Origin: JACDAL01 sp963849115
GTDB taxonomy: Bacteria; Actinomycetota; CADDZG01; WHSQ01
Assembly: GCA_963849115.1 (NCBI GenBank)
Contig: CAWKGK010000009.1
Location: forward strand, 248,001 to 312,000
Length of the DNA stretch: 64,000 bases
Direction: 5' to 3'
A model generated the notes under the pieces. It was not told the DNA's origin. It searched no databases and saw nothing but the letters and a program-made list of their open reading frames with translations. The position numbers and the translations under genes were made by a program. The number at the start of each line of letters is the position of its first letter. The stretch's first letter is position 1. Positions 41,372 to 50,800 of the stretch are shown here, piece by piece.

Positions 41372-41469
41372 GTAGCCAATCGCGCTCGGCGGACTCTGGA
41401 ATCCGAAACGCGTACCCAGGCGCGCTCTAGCTCGTATGAGTACCTCGGCGGGACCGGCTCAGGGGGACC

Positions 41470-41488
41470 GTCCGGCCGGGGGCCGGAC
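41470..41488. terminator. Hairpin after the 144-residue hypothetical gene
   Basis: GTCCGGCC, loop GGG, GGCCGGAC: an 8-bp perfect stem 10 bp beyond the stop at 41498. There is no T run on the minus strand, so it may be a factor-dependent or weak terminator. Confidence 0.4.
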
Positions 41489-41497
41489 TAGAAAGGA

Positions 41498-41932
41498 CTA
41501 GCTCGGTTCGGCGGGCGGGTGCTCACTCTTTGTTTGGCTGTCCAGGGCGGCCTCAGAACGCAGAACCGGGAAGTCGATCCGGCCCACCTCGTAATCGTCG
41601 AGCGAGAAGATCGCCCGGTAGACGCCGCCGGCGGCGCCGAGGTCGAGGTCTGAAACCTCGTCCTGCAGCCTCTCGGTGTGGCTCCGCGTGGGCATGTGGA
41701 TCTCCCGGGGCACGCTCTGATAGACGATCGAACCGTCGGGTCCCTCGATGCGCCACTGCTCGGTGAACGTCCCGTGGTCGTCGGACCAGGCCCTCAGGAC
41801 GAAAAAGGCTGCAGCAGGGCCGCCGTTGTGCGGGACGACCACTCGGCTGGGCAGCCCGGGATGCACTCGCCCGCCCTCTCGGTAGAAGAAGTACTGATCG
41901 AGGACCTTTGCGTACTGAAGCCGTGCGCCCAC
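41498..41932 (-). CDS. Hypothetical protein (144 residues)
   Basis: A soluble, probably beta-rich protein (AAFFVLRAWSDDHGTFTEQW, SIVYQSVPREIHMPTRSHTE, YRAIFSLDDYEVGRIDFPVL). I do not recognise its family with certainty. The frame runs upstream without a stop, but the GTG at 41932 has AAGGAG 5 nt before it, the first coding sequence to show a consistent fold, and it starts 14 bp after the saccharopine-dehydrogenase-like stop. The two genes are therefore likely co-transcribed, and this protein may be its partner. Confidence 0.72.
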   Translation of the reverse strand: MGARLQYAKVLDQYFFYREGGRVHPGLPSRVVVPHNGGPAAAFFVLRAWSDDHGTFTEQWRIEGPDGSIVYQSVPREIHMPTRSHTERLQDEVSDLDLGAAGGVYRAIFSLDDYEVGRIDFPVLRSEAALDSQTKSEHPPAEPS

Positions 41933-41946
41933 ACTCGTTCTCCTTG

Positions 41947-43032
41947 CTAGCGGTTGCCAACTTGCTGATAGATCTCGACCGAGACATCGAGGTTGATGAG
42001 CTGTTTGTGGAGGAAGTCGGTGCCGAATGCCTCGATGGGCGTCAGCATGCCCGAGACCTCTAGCGGCTCGGAGGCGAGGGCGATGGCTGCAGACGCAAGC
42101 AGCTCGGCGGTGGTTCCATACACACTCGAGCCCCTCAGGGCGATGTTGCGCCACCTCGAACCGCGGCGGGCTTCCGCCAACACAGACCACGATTGGGGAG
42201 CTTTCTTGCGGCGCGGGCGCGGCGTCAGCTTGACCGCTGCCTCCCCGAGGGCCCGCCGCAGTGGCACCGTGCCGGCTAGTCGCCTTAGCGTGGGAAGGAC
42301 CCAGGGCAAGGCCAATGCCGGGAGCCTCTCCACCGCCAGATAGGTCTGAAGAGAGGCAAGCTCGAGATGCCGGGGGGCGAGTGGTAGCTCGGCCAAGGGA
42401 GCGGAGAGGGCGAGCTTCGGGCCGACCGGCGGGGGCAGCGGCGACCAGCGTTTGCGCTCGCCAAAGGAGACTTCCACGACCCTGCCTTGTTCGATAAAGC
42501 CGCCGCTGCCGGCAAGGATTCCGGGGATCGAGCGGATGGTTCCCGGTGATGCGGCGGCCGGAGCCGCGTAGGTCAGGATCAGATCCGCGGGAGCGAGGCC
42601 TTCGGTTGCGAGGGTGGCGGCCACCTCGGCGACAACCTCGTCGAAGCCCATGGCAGGCGCCAGCACCAGGCCGCTCCGACGGGCGCGTTCCGAGTAGCGG
42701 TCGATCAGGGTTTCGATGAAGGAGCCCTCGCCGCAGGAGTCGACGTAGTGGACCCCCGCCCGGAGCGCGGCCTCCACGGCCGCCTCCCCAAGCTCGGAGA
42801 AGGGGCCCACGGTGGTGATAAGCACACGGCATCCCCTGAGTGCCGCTACCAAGGAGCCGATGTCTGTTGCGTCGGCCTCTCGGACCTCGACTCCACCGCA
42901 AGCGGAGGCCACTCGTTCGAGTTCGTGGCGATTGCGACCGGCGATGGAGAAGTCTGCTCCCCGCCGGAACAGTGCGTCGGCTACGAGACGGCCCGTGTAC
43001 CCCGTCGCTCCGAACATCAAGACCTCGGGCAT
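41947..43032 (-). CDS. Saccharopine dehydrogenase-like NAD(P)-binding oxidoreductase
   Basis: A 361-residue protein with an N-terminal Rossmann motif MFGATGYTGRLVADALFRRG and SIAGRNRHELERVA, followed by the DSCGEGSFIE and APAMGFDEVVAEVAATLA stretches typical of the saccharopine dehydrogenase-like / trans-acting enoyl reductase branch. These act on lipids in mycobacteria but many members have unknown substrates. It is preceded by TAGGCT at 6 nt (leaderless). It diverges from the histidine phosphatase gene by 89 bp. Confidence 0.83.
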   Translation of the reverse strand: MPEVLMFGATGYTGRLVADALFRRGADFSIAGRNRHELERVASACGGVEVREADATDIGSLVAALRGCRVLITTVGPFSELGEAAVEAALRAGVHYVDSCGEGSFIETLIDRYSERARRSGLVLAPAMGFDEVVAEVAATLATEGLAPADLILTYAAPAAASPGTIRSIPGILAGSGGFIEQGRVVEVSFGERKRWSPLPPPVGPKLALSAPLAELPLAPRHLELASLQTYLAVERLPALALPWVLPTLRRLAGTVPLRRALGEAAVKLTPRPRRKKAPQSWSVLAEARRGSRWRNIALRGSSVYGTTAELLASAAIALASEPLEVSGMLTPIEAFGTDFLHKQLINLDVSVEIYQQVGNR

Positions 43033-43038
43033 GACCGG

Positions 43039-43044
43039 AGCCTA
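43039..43044 (-). promoter_or_regulatory. -10 box TAGGCT for the saccharopine-dehydrogenase-like gene
   Basis: On the minus strand TAGGCT lies 6 nt before the ATG at 43032, with no Shine-Dalgarno sequence. Confidence 0.5.
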
Positions 43045-43121
43045 CCCACCCCGGCCCCCGCCCAACGGGCCGGCCGCCCGCAACGGCCGAGGGCGGGGAA
43101 CGCATGAGGCACGATTGCGGC

Positions 43122-43748
43122 ATGCCGACCATTCATCTGGTGCGTCACGGTCAGGTCGAGAATCCCAAGGGGATCATCTACGGACGCCTGCCCGGCTACC
43201 ATCTCTCGGAGCTCGGCCGTCTCCAGGCCGAGTCCGCGGCCGAGCACCTCGCCGGGGCCGATCTCGGGGCGGTGTGGGTCAGCCCCTTGGAGCGGGCCCA
43301 GGAAACCGCCCACGCGATCGCGCTGCGGCACGACCTCGAGGTCGTCACCGACGAGCGCCTCACAGAGAGCGCCAACACCCTCGAGGGGCTGAGCCGCTCG
43401 CTCCTGGGAATGTTCCGTGACCCCCGCCAGTGGTGGCATTTTCGCAATCCCCTGCGGCCTTCGTGGGGCGAGTCATTCTCCGATATCAAGGCCCGCGTGC
43501 TCGCGACGATCGAGGAGGCCGTGGTCGCAGCGGGGGGTCGGGAGGTCGCTGTGGTCTCCCATCAGACGCCCGTTTTGGTCGCACGGGCGGCCCTTATTCA
43601 TAGCCGGCGGCCTCCTCTCGCCGGCCTCGTCGCCTGCGAAACGGGATCTGTTACGACCGTGGTCGTGACCGAGGAGGGGGCCGGATCGGCTACCTATTTC
43701 AGACCCCCGGCGCGCCTTCGCACGCCCGAGGCGGGGGGGGCGGCGTGA
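43122..43748 (+). CDS. Histidine phosphatase (phosphoglycerate mutase-like) protein
   Basis: A 208-residue member of the histidine phosphatase superfamily. The phospho-acceptor motif LVRHGQVENPKG, the second His in VVSHQTPV and the acid in TESANTLEGLSRS are present. ATG 43122 (MPTIHLVRHG) is preferred over an in-frame ATG six codons upstream, because the family starts right before the RHG motif. It overlaps the next gene by 4 bp (GTGA), so both are likely expressed together. Substrates in this family vary (sugar phosphates, phosphoserine, alpha-ribazole phosphate), so none is assigned. Confidence 0.85.
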   Translation: MPTIHLVRHGQVENPKGIIYGRLPGYHLSELGRLQAESAAEHLAGADLGAVWVSPLERAQETAHAIALRHDLEVVTDERLTESANTLEGLSRSLLGMFRDPRQWWHFRNPLRPSWGESFSDIKARVLATIEEAVVAAGGREVAVVSHQTPVLVARAALIHSRRPPLAGLVACETGSVTTVVVTEEGAGSATYFRPPARLRTPEAGGAA

Positions 43749-45295
43749 GCTCCTACGACGCCGTCGTAGTGGGCGCCGGCCACAACGGGCTCACCTGCGC
43801 CGCATACCTCGCCCGCGCAGGGCTCACCGTCGTGGTGGTGGAGCGCTCCGAGATGGTCGGTGGGGCATGCGTGACAGAGGAGCTCTTCGACGGCTTCCGA
43901 ATGTCGACTGCCGCCTATTCCCTGTCCCTACTACAGCCGCAGGTCATCTCGGATCTCGGCCTGAAACTGGATGTCAGGAGGCGTGATCCGGTGGCGTTCG
44001 CTCCCTACGAAGACGGAGGGGGGCTCTTTCTCTGGGGCGAGAGTCCACGCAGGGCCGCCGCCATCGCCGAGCTCTCTCGCAAGGACGCCGCCGCCTACGA
44101 CGAGCTCCATGCGCTCTTCGACGAGGCCGCTCAGAGGCTGCGGCCCCTGCTCTCCTATCCCGCAACTCGCAAACAGGTGAAGCGTGCGTTCAAGGCGTCG
44201 GAGATGCCCGAACTGTTCGAACGTACGATCGAGGGCTCGATTGCAGCGCTGTGCGAGGAGTATTTCGAGCACGAGTTCATGCAGGGCTACATCGCTTCTC
44301 AGGGGATCACCGGGACCACGGGGGGGCCGCGCACCGAGGGGACCGCGTACGTTTTCCTGCACCACACGCTGGGGGAGGCGGCCGGTGCGTCGGGGGCGTG
44401 GGGCTTCGTCAGGGGCGGCATGGGCACCATTACCGAGCAGCTCGCGGAGGCCGTCCGAGCCGCCGGCGGCGAGATCAGGCTGTCGAGTGAGGTCGATCAC
44501 ATCATTCTCGACGGCGGGCGCCGCGCCTCAGGCGTGGTCCTCAGCAGCGGCGAGGAGATAGCCGCCACGGTCGTGTGCTCGGGGGCAGATCCCAGGCGCA
44601 CCGTGGCGCTGGCTCCGGCTGAAGCGTGGAGCCCGGAGTTCCTCGAAGACGTGGCGCTGCTGCCCTCGAACGGCCCCGTGGTCAAGGTCAACTGCGCCCT
44701 GGGCGGGCTGCCCGGGTTCCGGGGTGTGGGGCGCGAGGGCGAGGCCGGTCCAGAGCACCTCGGGATGATCATCGTGGCCCCCTCGATCGACTATCTCGAA
44801 GCTGCCTGCCATGCTGCGGCACGGGGGCACCCCGCGGATCCGATGTTCGTCGAGGCCTGGATCCAGACCGCAACCGAGCCCGAGCTCGCCCCCGAAGGCA
44901 AGCACACGCTCTCGATCTTCGCCCAGTACGCCCCCTATGAGCTCGCCGAGGGCACCTGGGACAAGCGTCGGGAGGAGATCGGCGACATCGTGATAGCGAC
45001 CCTCGAGCGCTACGCCCCCGGGCTCTCGGAGCTGATCGAGGACCGCCTGGTTCTCGGCCCCCCGGACCTCGAGGCCCGCTTCGGCCTGACCGGCGGCAAC
45101 ATCTTTCACGGAGAGATACTGCCCGACTGGATGTTCGAGAACCGGCCTGCAGGTGGCTGGCACCGTCACCGGACGCCTCTGCCGGGTCTCTATCTGTGCG
45201 GCTCCGGCACCCATCCGGGAGGCGGTGTCACCGGCGCTCCCGGCCGCAACGCGGCGCGCGCCGTGCTCGAGGACCGCGTCGCAGGCGGCCCCTGA
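43745..45295 (+). CDS. Phytoene desaturase-like FAD-dependent oxidoreductase
   Basis: A 516-residue flavoprotein. The FAD motif is DAVVVGAGHNGLTCAAYLAR with the acidic VVVERSEMVGG end, plus the C-terminal PGLYLCGSGTHPGGGVTGAP typical of the amine-oxidase/phytoene desaturase fold. The text resembles PYROXD2-type proteins more than carotenoid desaturases, and no carotenoid genes are near. Role unknown; co-expression with the histidine phosphatase is indicated by the overlap. Confidence 0.82.
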   Translation: MSSYDAVVVGAGHNGLTCAAYLARAGLTVVVVERSEMVGGACVTEELFDGFRMSTAAYSLSLLQPQVISDLGLKLDVRRRDPVAFAPYEDGGGLFLWGESPRRAAAIAELSRKDAAAYDELHALFDEAAQRLRPLLSYPATRKQVKRAFKASEMPELFERTIEGSIAALCEEYFEHEFMQGYIASQGITGTTGGPRTEGTAYVFLHHTLGEAAGASGAWGFVRGGMGTITEQLAEAVRAAGGEIRLSSEVDHIILDGGRRASGVVLSSGEEIAATVVCSGADPRRTVALAPAEAWSPEFLEDVALLPSNGPVVKVNCALGGLPGFRGVGREGEAGPEHLGMIIVAPSIDYLEAACHAAARGHPADPMFVEAWIQTATEPELAPEGKHTLSIFAQYAPYELAEGTWDKRREEIGDIVIATLERYAPGLSELIEDRLVLGPPDLEARFGLTGGNIFHGEILPDWMFENRPAGGWHRHRTPLPGLYLCGSGTHPGGGVTGAPGRNAARAVLEDRVAGGP

Positions 45296-45324
45296 CCCCC
45301 TCCCTCCTACCGCCGCTCCGGCGA

Positions 45325-45381
45325 TGGTCCACGTGCGACAGTCGCAAGCCATGGGCTTGGCTGGTCCACGTTCGACAGCGC
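45325..45381. repeat. Direct repeats flanking a small palindrome
   Basis: TGGTCCACGTGCGACAG (45325-45341) and TGGTCCACGTTCGACAG (45362-45378) are nearly identical, and between them CAAGCC-ATG-GGCTTG is a hairpin. The 212-bp gap runs from the flavoprotein stop to the DUF6458 start and otherwise holds a candidate promoter. Confidence 0.5.
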
Positions 45382-45421
45382 TCTCAGCCGCCCCTTGCGC
45401 CGGGAGCAAATGTTTGGAGTC

Positions 45422-45451
45422 TGGACATTCAGGGAAAAAGGTGCACAATCT
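45422..45451 (+). promoter_or_regulatory. Candidate promoter for the DUF6458 gene
   Basis: TGGACA (45422-45427) and CAATCT (45446-45451) are 18 bp apart, resembling a housekeeping promoter; AGGAGGT follows before the start codon at 45508. Confidence 0.35.
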
Positions 45452-45507
45452 ACCTTGAAGAACTTCCCCGACCGGGGGCCAGTGACGCCCTCAGGAGGTA
45501 CAGCTTT

Positions 45508-45726
45508 ATGGGTATAGGAGTGGGCCTGTTTCTGGTGGCCCTCGGAGCCATTCTGACCTTTGCGGTCGAAATCGACGCCTCGGGCCTCGACCTCGACGTC
45601 GTGGGCGTGATCCTCATGGTGGTCGGCGGTATCGGCCTCATCCTCTCGGCGTTGTTCTGGAGCAACTTCTCTCCCTACCGCAGAGGTGGCGAGCGCACGG
45701 TCGTCCGCGACCGCGAGGTGCTCTAA
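45508..45726 (+). CDS. DUF6458 two-helix membrane protein
   Basis: A 72-residue protein with two membrane helices (IGVGLFLVALGAILTFAVEI and DLDVVGVILMVVGGIGLILS) and a short basic/acidic tail (YRRGGERTVVRDREVL). This matches DUF6458, widespread in actinobacteria with unknown function. ATG 45508 has AGGAGGT 8 nt upstream. Its 3' end faces the dacB-like gene across 6 bp. Confidence 0.85.
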   Translation: MGIGVGLFLVALGAILTFAVEIDASGLDLDVVGVILMVVGGIGLILSALFWSNFSPYRRGGERTVVRDREVL

Positions 45727-45732
45727 GCCTCT

Positions 45733-47115
45733 TCAGGCGGCGCGGCCGGCGAGCTTTCGGACAATGGAGTCCTCGATCTCCACGGCTCTGTACTTGGGTA
45801 TGCCGCTGGAGATGATCGAGAACTCGGCCCACGCTTGCCGCCGCCTCAGCCACACCCAACCGGACAGCGACGACGCGTCGATCAAGGTTCCGGTCTTGGC
45901 TCTCACGCGCACTCCTGCGAGGCGGTTCTCGAGCGTGCCTCTGCCTGGGGTCGCCAGAGTGTGACGCAGGGCGGTGGACCACGGCCTGGTCGCCGCGTCC
46001 TGCAGCAGGCGAATTAGACCTCGCGCCGACATTCGGTCGGCATGTGACAGACCCGAAGAGTCATGCGCGGTGACACGCACACCGGCTCTGCCAGCGTATG
46101 ACTCGAGCACCGCGGCTCCTTTTGCGATTGATCCCTGGGGCCCTCGTACGGCAGCCCCGAGCGCCTTGCCCAGGACCTCGGCGAAGAAGTTGGACGAGGT
46201 CACGTTCATGTGGTTCATCAGCTTCGACAGTGGCGCGGAGGACACGTGGGCGACGGGGGCGAGGTTCGCCGGAGCGGCCCCTGCCCCCGGCCTGCCTCCG
46301 ACGCCCACACCGAGTTTTTCGAGCCGCTCGGTGAGGGCGCTCGCCAGGCGCTTCTCGGGGTGTTTTATGTAGTGTCCGCGGCCGATGTTGCCGTTGAGGG
46401 TCAGTGCCGTCGGCAGACCCACGTAGTAGGCGCGGTAATAGTCACGCCAGCCCGGGGCGTCCCAGTCGTGCTTGAAGTACCCGGTCCCGCCCATGACCCG
46501 GCCCCCGATCTCGTTGATGCCGGCGGCCGCGATCGCCTGAGCCAGCCGGCCCACGTAGGTTGGTCGCACCAGCATGGCGCGGGCGTGGGGCAGATCGCTA
46601 CTCAGAGTGGGGTCACCGCGCCCGCTGATCCAGAGGTTGCCCTGCACCTTAGTGCCGTCGACGGAAGCGGAACGGGCCCGGGTCTGGATGCGATGGTGAG
46701 GACCGAACCGTTCGAGCAAAGCCATCGAAAGCAAGAGCTTCTGGTTCGACGCCGGACGCCTCATCTTGCGGGCACGGTGGTCGTAGATCTGTCTGCCGCC
46801 GAGCGAAACGGCAACGCCGATGTTCTTGTGGGCAACGAGCCGGTCGAGACGCCGCTTCCAACGGGGTCTGGCGACTGCGACGGCGGGGGCAGACTTGAGC
46901 CGGCGTCGCTGCGCAGCCGTGGCCGGGACCGGCGCCGTCCTGGCCCGCTCACCCCGAGAGCGAGCGGCCCCCCGCCCGGCCACCGCCGATTCGTAAACGG
47001 GATGCGTAACCGCGGGGAGGGCAATCGAGGCGACCAGGGCGCCGGCCAGCGCGAGTTTCATGCCCCGTGGAGGGGTGAGCACTCGCGTGAGTAAACGGGG
47101 GGGCCGGGAGGGCAA
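45733..47115 (-). CDS. dacB: D-alanyl-D-alanine carboxypeptidase/endopeptidase (PBP4 type, family S13)
   Basis: A 460-residue exported penicillin-binding protein that trims peptidoglycan stem peptides. The active site is S123xxK126 (PASNQKLLLSMAL), with the second motif SSN in NVTSSNFFAEVLG and KTG in VRAKTGTLID. A hydrophobic signal (MKLALAGALVASIALPAVTH) lies at residues 19-40. A TTG at 47115 has an AAGGAA upstream; an internal ATG at 47061 would start at the signal peptide. DUF6458 converges from the other side, 6 bp away. Confidence 0.88.
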   Translation of the reverse strand: MPSRPPRLLTRVLTPPRGMKLALAGALVASIALPAVTHPVYESAVAGRGAARSRGERARTAPVPATAAQRRRLKSAPAVAVARPRWKRRLDRLVAHKNIGVAVSLGGRQIYDHRARKMRRPASNQKLLLSMALLERFGPHHRIQTRARSASVDGTKVQGNLWISGRGDPTLSSDLPHARAMLVRPTYVGRLAQAIAAAGINEIGGRVMGGTGYFKHDWDAPGWRDYYRAYYVGLPTALTLNGNIGRGHYIKHPEKRLASALTERLEKLGVGVGGRPGAGAAPANLAPVAHVSSAPLSKLMNHMNVTSSNFFAEVLGKALGAAVRGPQGSIAKGAAVLESYAGRAGVRVTAHDSSGLSHADRMSARGLIRLLQDAATRPWSTALRHTLATPGRGTLENRLAGVRVRAKTGTLIDASSLSGWVWLRRRQAWAEFSIISSGIPKYRAVEIEDSIVRKLAGRAA

Positions 47116-47207
47116 GGCTTCCTTTCCTGATCACCGCGTGGCGACGGCTAATTGATCGCCGATCGGAAGGCTATCCCACTTTGACCCCAGTTTCAGGAAG
47201 AAGTCGG

Positions 47208-47444
47208 TCACCCAGCGTCGTCGAAAAGAGTCCCTTCGCGAACGAATAGGCACAACTGACCGGGAATCTGGGCACTCTTCTGCGGGCGATCCAGGGCTAC
47301 AGCGAGACGGTGATAGCCCTGCTCACGGGCAAGCTGGAGGGCCCGGCGCGAGGCGCGCTCCCGCTCCTCCTCGTACCGTTTCTCCGCTGCACGGACGGCC
47401 TCGTCCACCAGCTCCGATTCCCACAGGGGCCGTTCTTGGCTCAT
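47208..47444 (-). CDS. Small helical hypothetical protein
   Basis: A 78-residue soluble protein rich in Glu and Arg, with a long predicted helix (residues 8-45, VDEAVRAAEKRYEEERERAS). The ATG at 47444 has GGAGGAT 2-7 nt upstream, and the composition is coding-like. I do not recognise a family. The C-terminal part (RLAVALDRPQKSAQIPGQLC) may fold as a small domain. It is preceded by a 414-bp gap with a strong hairpin. Confidence 0.65.
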   Translation of the reverse strand: MSQERPLWESELVDEAVRAAEKRYEEERERASRRALQLAREQGYHRLAVALDRPQKSAQIPGQLCLFVREGTLFDDAG

Positions 47445-47566
47445 CTATCCTCCTGGCTCGCCCTTTGATGGCCTTCACATGGCGTCGCGGGACTTTGGAG
47501 TATGGGGCAGTCAGAGGAGGAACCGGCGGATTTGGGACGAGCCCCGGCCAACTGGAGGCACGGGGC

Positions 47567-47601
47567 GCGACAAGGCCCCGAACTAGTCGGGGCCTTGTCG
47601 C
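47567..47601. ncRNA. Strong hairpin, possible end of an unannotated small RNA
   Basis: A 15-bp perfect stem with a 5-nt loop, the most stable inverted repeat I noticed in the window. It lies in a divergent gap, so no known gene ends there. Evidence is structural only. Confidence 0.3.
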
Positions 47602-47846
47602 CTTGTCCGCCTTCCCCCGCGTTCGGCGGCTCCACCGTCCCCCGCGTTTCGCGCGTACTCCGGGACGGCCTGCGGCGGGAGGCTCTTGGCGCGCCCAGCC
47701 GGAAGCCGCTCCGGTGTTGGAAGATCCTACCTGGGCGCGGCGGCCGCTGCAATGGGGTTTGCTGTGTAGGGACCCTCGGGGCCGATTCGGAGGTCGTGGG
47801 AGGCGCGCCCGGGCTGTCGTCTGACGAGGATGTCACAGGCCCCTTG

Positions 47847-47852
47847 TAGGTT
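47847..47852 (+). promoter_or_regulatory. -10 box TAGGTT of adnA
   Basis: TAGGTT lies 6 nt before the ATG at 47859 with no Shine-Dalgarno sequence. Confidence 0.5.
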
Positions 47853-47858
47853 GACCGT

Positions 47859-50800
47859 ATGGATTCCACCACTTCTGGCCCGCCCTCCAACCGAGCGGCG
47901 GTCCCACTTGACGAAGCCCAATTACGGGTCCGCGCGCACCGCTCCGGGCCCTTGCTGGTCCTGGGTAGCCCTGGAACCGGCAAGACCACGGTCATAGAAG
48001 AGCGCTTCGCAGCCCTGGCCACCGGCTCCTGCGCCCCCGATCGCATTCTCGTGCTGGTGAACGACCGCGATCACAAGATGGGCCTTCGGGACCGCCTGAC
48101 GCGGCGCCTGCTGATCGACGAGGGGATGGCTGCTCTGATCGAGGTGCCGGTCTACACCTGGTACGGGCTGGCACATCACCTGGTCAGCCGCCATTACCGC
48201 GACCTCGGCTATCCCGAGGCGCCTGTTCTGCTCACCGGACCCGAACAGTGGGGCGATGTGCGCGACGCGCTGGCGTCGGAGAACGAGCTCAACTGGCCCA
48301 GCTTCAGAGGTCTGCTCCGCAGCGAGGGGTTCGTCGACGAGGTCGTCGACTTCTGCATTCGGGCCGAACAACAGCTGCTGGCCGAATCCGATCTGCGTTC
48401 GCTGGTCGAGCGGCGCCCCGAGTACGCCGAGGTGGTCGAGTTCTACCGCAAGCGGCGCCGGCGGCTTCGGAGCAGCTCGCGCATCGACTACCCCCGGCTC
48501 CTGGAGGACGCGGGATGGCTCCTGGCGAACGTCGAGCCCATTCGGCAATCGCTGCAACATCGCTTCGTTCATGTGCTCGTGGACGACGCCCACGAGCTCG
48601 CCCCCGTGCAGCAGCGGCTGTTGTCTTTTCTCACCTCCGATCTGACATCGGAGGAGAGCCAAAGCCGACGCTCTCTGGTGGTGGCGGCGGACCCGGACTC
48701 CTGCATCGAGACCTTTAGAGGAGCCGACCCGGCGTGGCTCGGGAGCTTCTCCGACCAGTTCGGGGCGCATGAGACCGTGGTGCTCGAGACCTCCTACCGG
48801 CTTAGTGAGGATCTCGGTACCCGCGCGCGTCGTGTTGCCGACGTGCTGGGAGACGCTCCTCACCGAGCCGGGAAGTATTGCGGCGCGGTGACACTCGAGG
48901 CGGCCTCTTACCCGAGCCTCGCCCAAGAGCTCGAGGGGGTGGCGCGCACCCTCCGACAAGCGCACCTGCGCGACGGAGTCCCCTACGACGACATGGCAGT
49001 CCTGTTGAGCTCGCCGCACGGGATGCTCGCCCCGCTCGAACGAGCGCTTCAGGCGGTCGAGGTGCCTTACTCCGTCTCCATTCCGGATCGCTCCCTCGAG
49101 CGCGAGCCGTCGGTTGCCGCCTTTCGGTGCCTCGCCCGCTACGCGCTGGAGGACGACGCGGAGGCGCTCGACGACCTGCTACGTTCCCCGATGGTCGGGC
49201 TCGAAGAGGCCGCGGTCAGAGACCTCGACCGGGCGGCGTTTCTCCGACAAGTCTCATTGGGCGAGCTCCTCGACGACCTCCCCGACGACGCAACCGAACC
49301 CGTACGAGCTCGCATCTCGAACCTGTTGCAGCTCAAAGAGGTGCTCCGCTCCCGTCGTGACGCTCCCGCAGATCAGGCCTTCTGGGCGGTGTGGGAGGAG
49401 GCTAGTTTCTACCGGACCCTCGAACGGAGGGCACAACGTGACCCCGACGACGCCTCCCACCGAGACCTCGACGCACTCGTGGCGTTTGCTCGGGCGCTGG
49501 GCAGGTTCATCGAACGTCGGCGCGGCTCGGGCACCTTGATGGACTACTTGGGCGCCATCGGGCGGGCGGATTTTGGAGCCGACCCGTGGCTGCCGCGCGA
49601 TCGGAAAAGGCGCGGAGTCGAGATCCTGTCATTTCATCGCTCCAAGGGCAAGCAGTGGTCCATCGTGTGCGTAAGTGGCTGCATCGAAGGGTCGATCCCA
49701 AAAGGGCGCCGGGCACGTGGGATGTTCGACATCCTCGGAGCCGGCGCCCCCCAGGCCGCCGACGACGCCGAAGACCGGCGAGTGTTCTACGTCGCGCTGA
49801 CTCGGGCCACGAAGCGCTGTTTCGTGACCACCTCTCCGGGCCCTACTCGCCGGGGCCGGCCCAGTCGCTATCTGGGCGAGATCATGGATTCCGTCCCCGA
49901 GGCGGTGCCGCCTTCGGGAGCCGAGCCGCTCACCTTCACCGAGGCCGCGGGGCGCCTGAGGCGAACACTGGCCGATCTATCGGCTCCCTCCTCCGAGCGA
50001 ATGGCCGCGCTGGGAGCTCTGGCGCGTGTGCGAGAGCTCGATCCCTCGTGCACGGCCGCCGACCCGAGACAGTGGTGGTGGCGCTGGGACTGGACCGAGG
50101 GATCCGTGGCGGTCACCCGCCGGAGGGCGGAGGAAGGAACCGGGGGTGAAGGAACCGCGGAGGAGGGAGCGGGCGCCGAGGGTTCGGCTGCGGAGGGATC
50201 GCCCAAGCTCAGGACGAGCTACTCACGCATTTCCCAGTACGACAACTGCCCCCTCGCCTACCTCTTCTCGGTCGTGCTGGGCCTCGATCCCGACACCTCA
50301 CACAACATGGCGTTCGGATCCTGGATTCACCAGATCTTCGAGGACTGCGAGAAGGCTCCCTCCGTTGAGGAGCAAGCCCGCGGACGGCGCCGGCTCCACA
50401 ACAAGGAAGCCGCGCTGGCTCGGTTCGAAGAGGTCTTCGATCCGCAGGTGTTCCCCAACCGCGCCATAGCCCGTCAGTTCCACCGCGACGGTGCCGTGAT
50501 GATCGAGCGCTATTGCACGCACCTGTCGCCGGGGACCTCACTTCTTGCCGAGCACGCCTTCGAAATCGACCTCGACGGCAACATCATCCGAGGCCGCATC
50601 GACCGCGTCGACCGCAAGGGACAGGGGATCGTGGTGGCCGACTACAAGACCTCCCGCAGCGCCATCTCGACCAAGGAAGTGCCCGACTCACTGCAACTCG
50701 CCATTTACTACCTGGCGGCCACCAGGGACCCCGAGCTGGTGGCGGGGGGAGAGCCGGTGAGCATGCAGCTCATCTATCCCGCCTCGATGTCGAGGGGGGA

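Larger units (their letters stand above)
47445..47858. other. 414-bp divergent gap with a perfect 15-bp hairpin
   Basis: No coding sequence is convincing here, although long frames exist on both strands. At 47567-47601 two 15-bp arms (GCGACAAGGCCCCGA and its complement) enclose the loop ACTAG. There is no T run after either arm. The region separates two divergent genes, so it does not follow a visible gene. A small RNA ending in this hairpin, or a long leader structure, is possible. The adnA -10 box lies at 47847. Confidence 0.55.

Noticed and set aside
41498..43132. 544-residue frame covering the whole saccharopine-dehydrogenase-like gene
   Set aside because: The upper two thirds are in another frame of a well-supported gene; only the last 144 residues, after a GTG with AAGGAG, look coding.
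43745..45295. Naming the flavoprotein as a carotenoid desaturase
   Set aside because: No phytoene synthase or other carotenoid gene is nearby and the text is closer to PYROXD2-like proteins.
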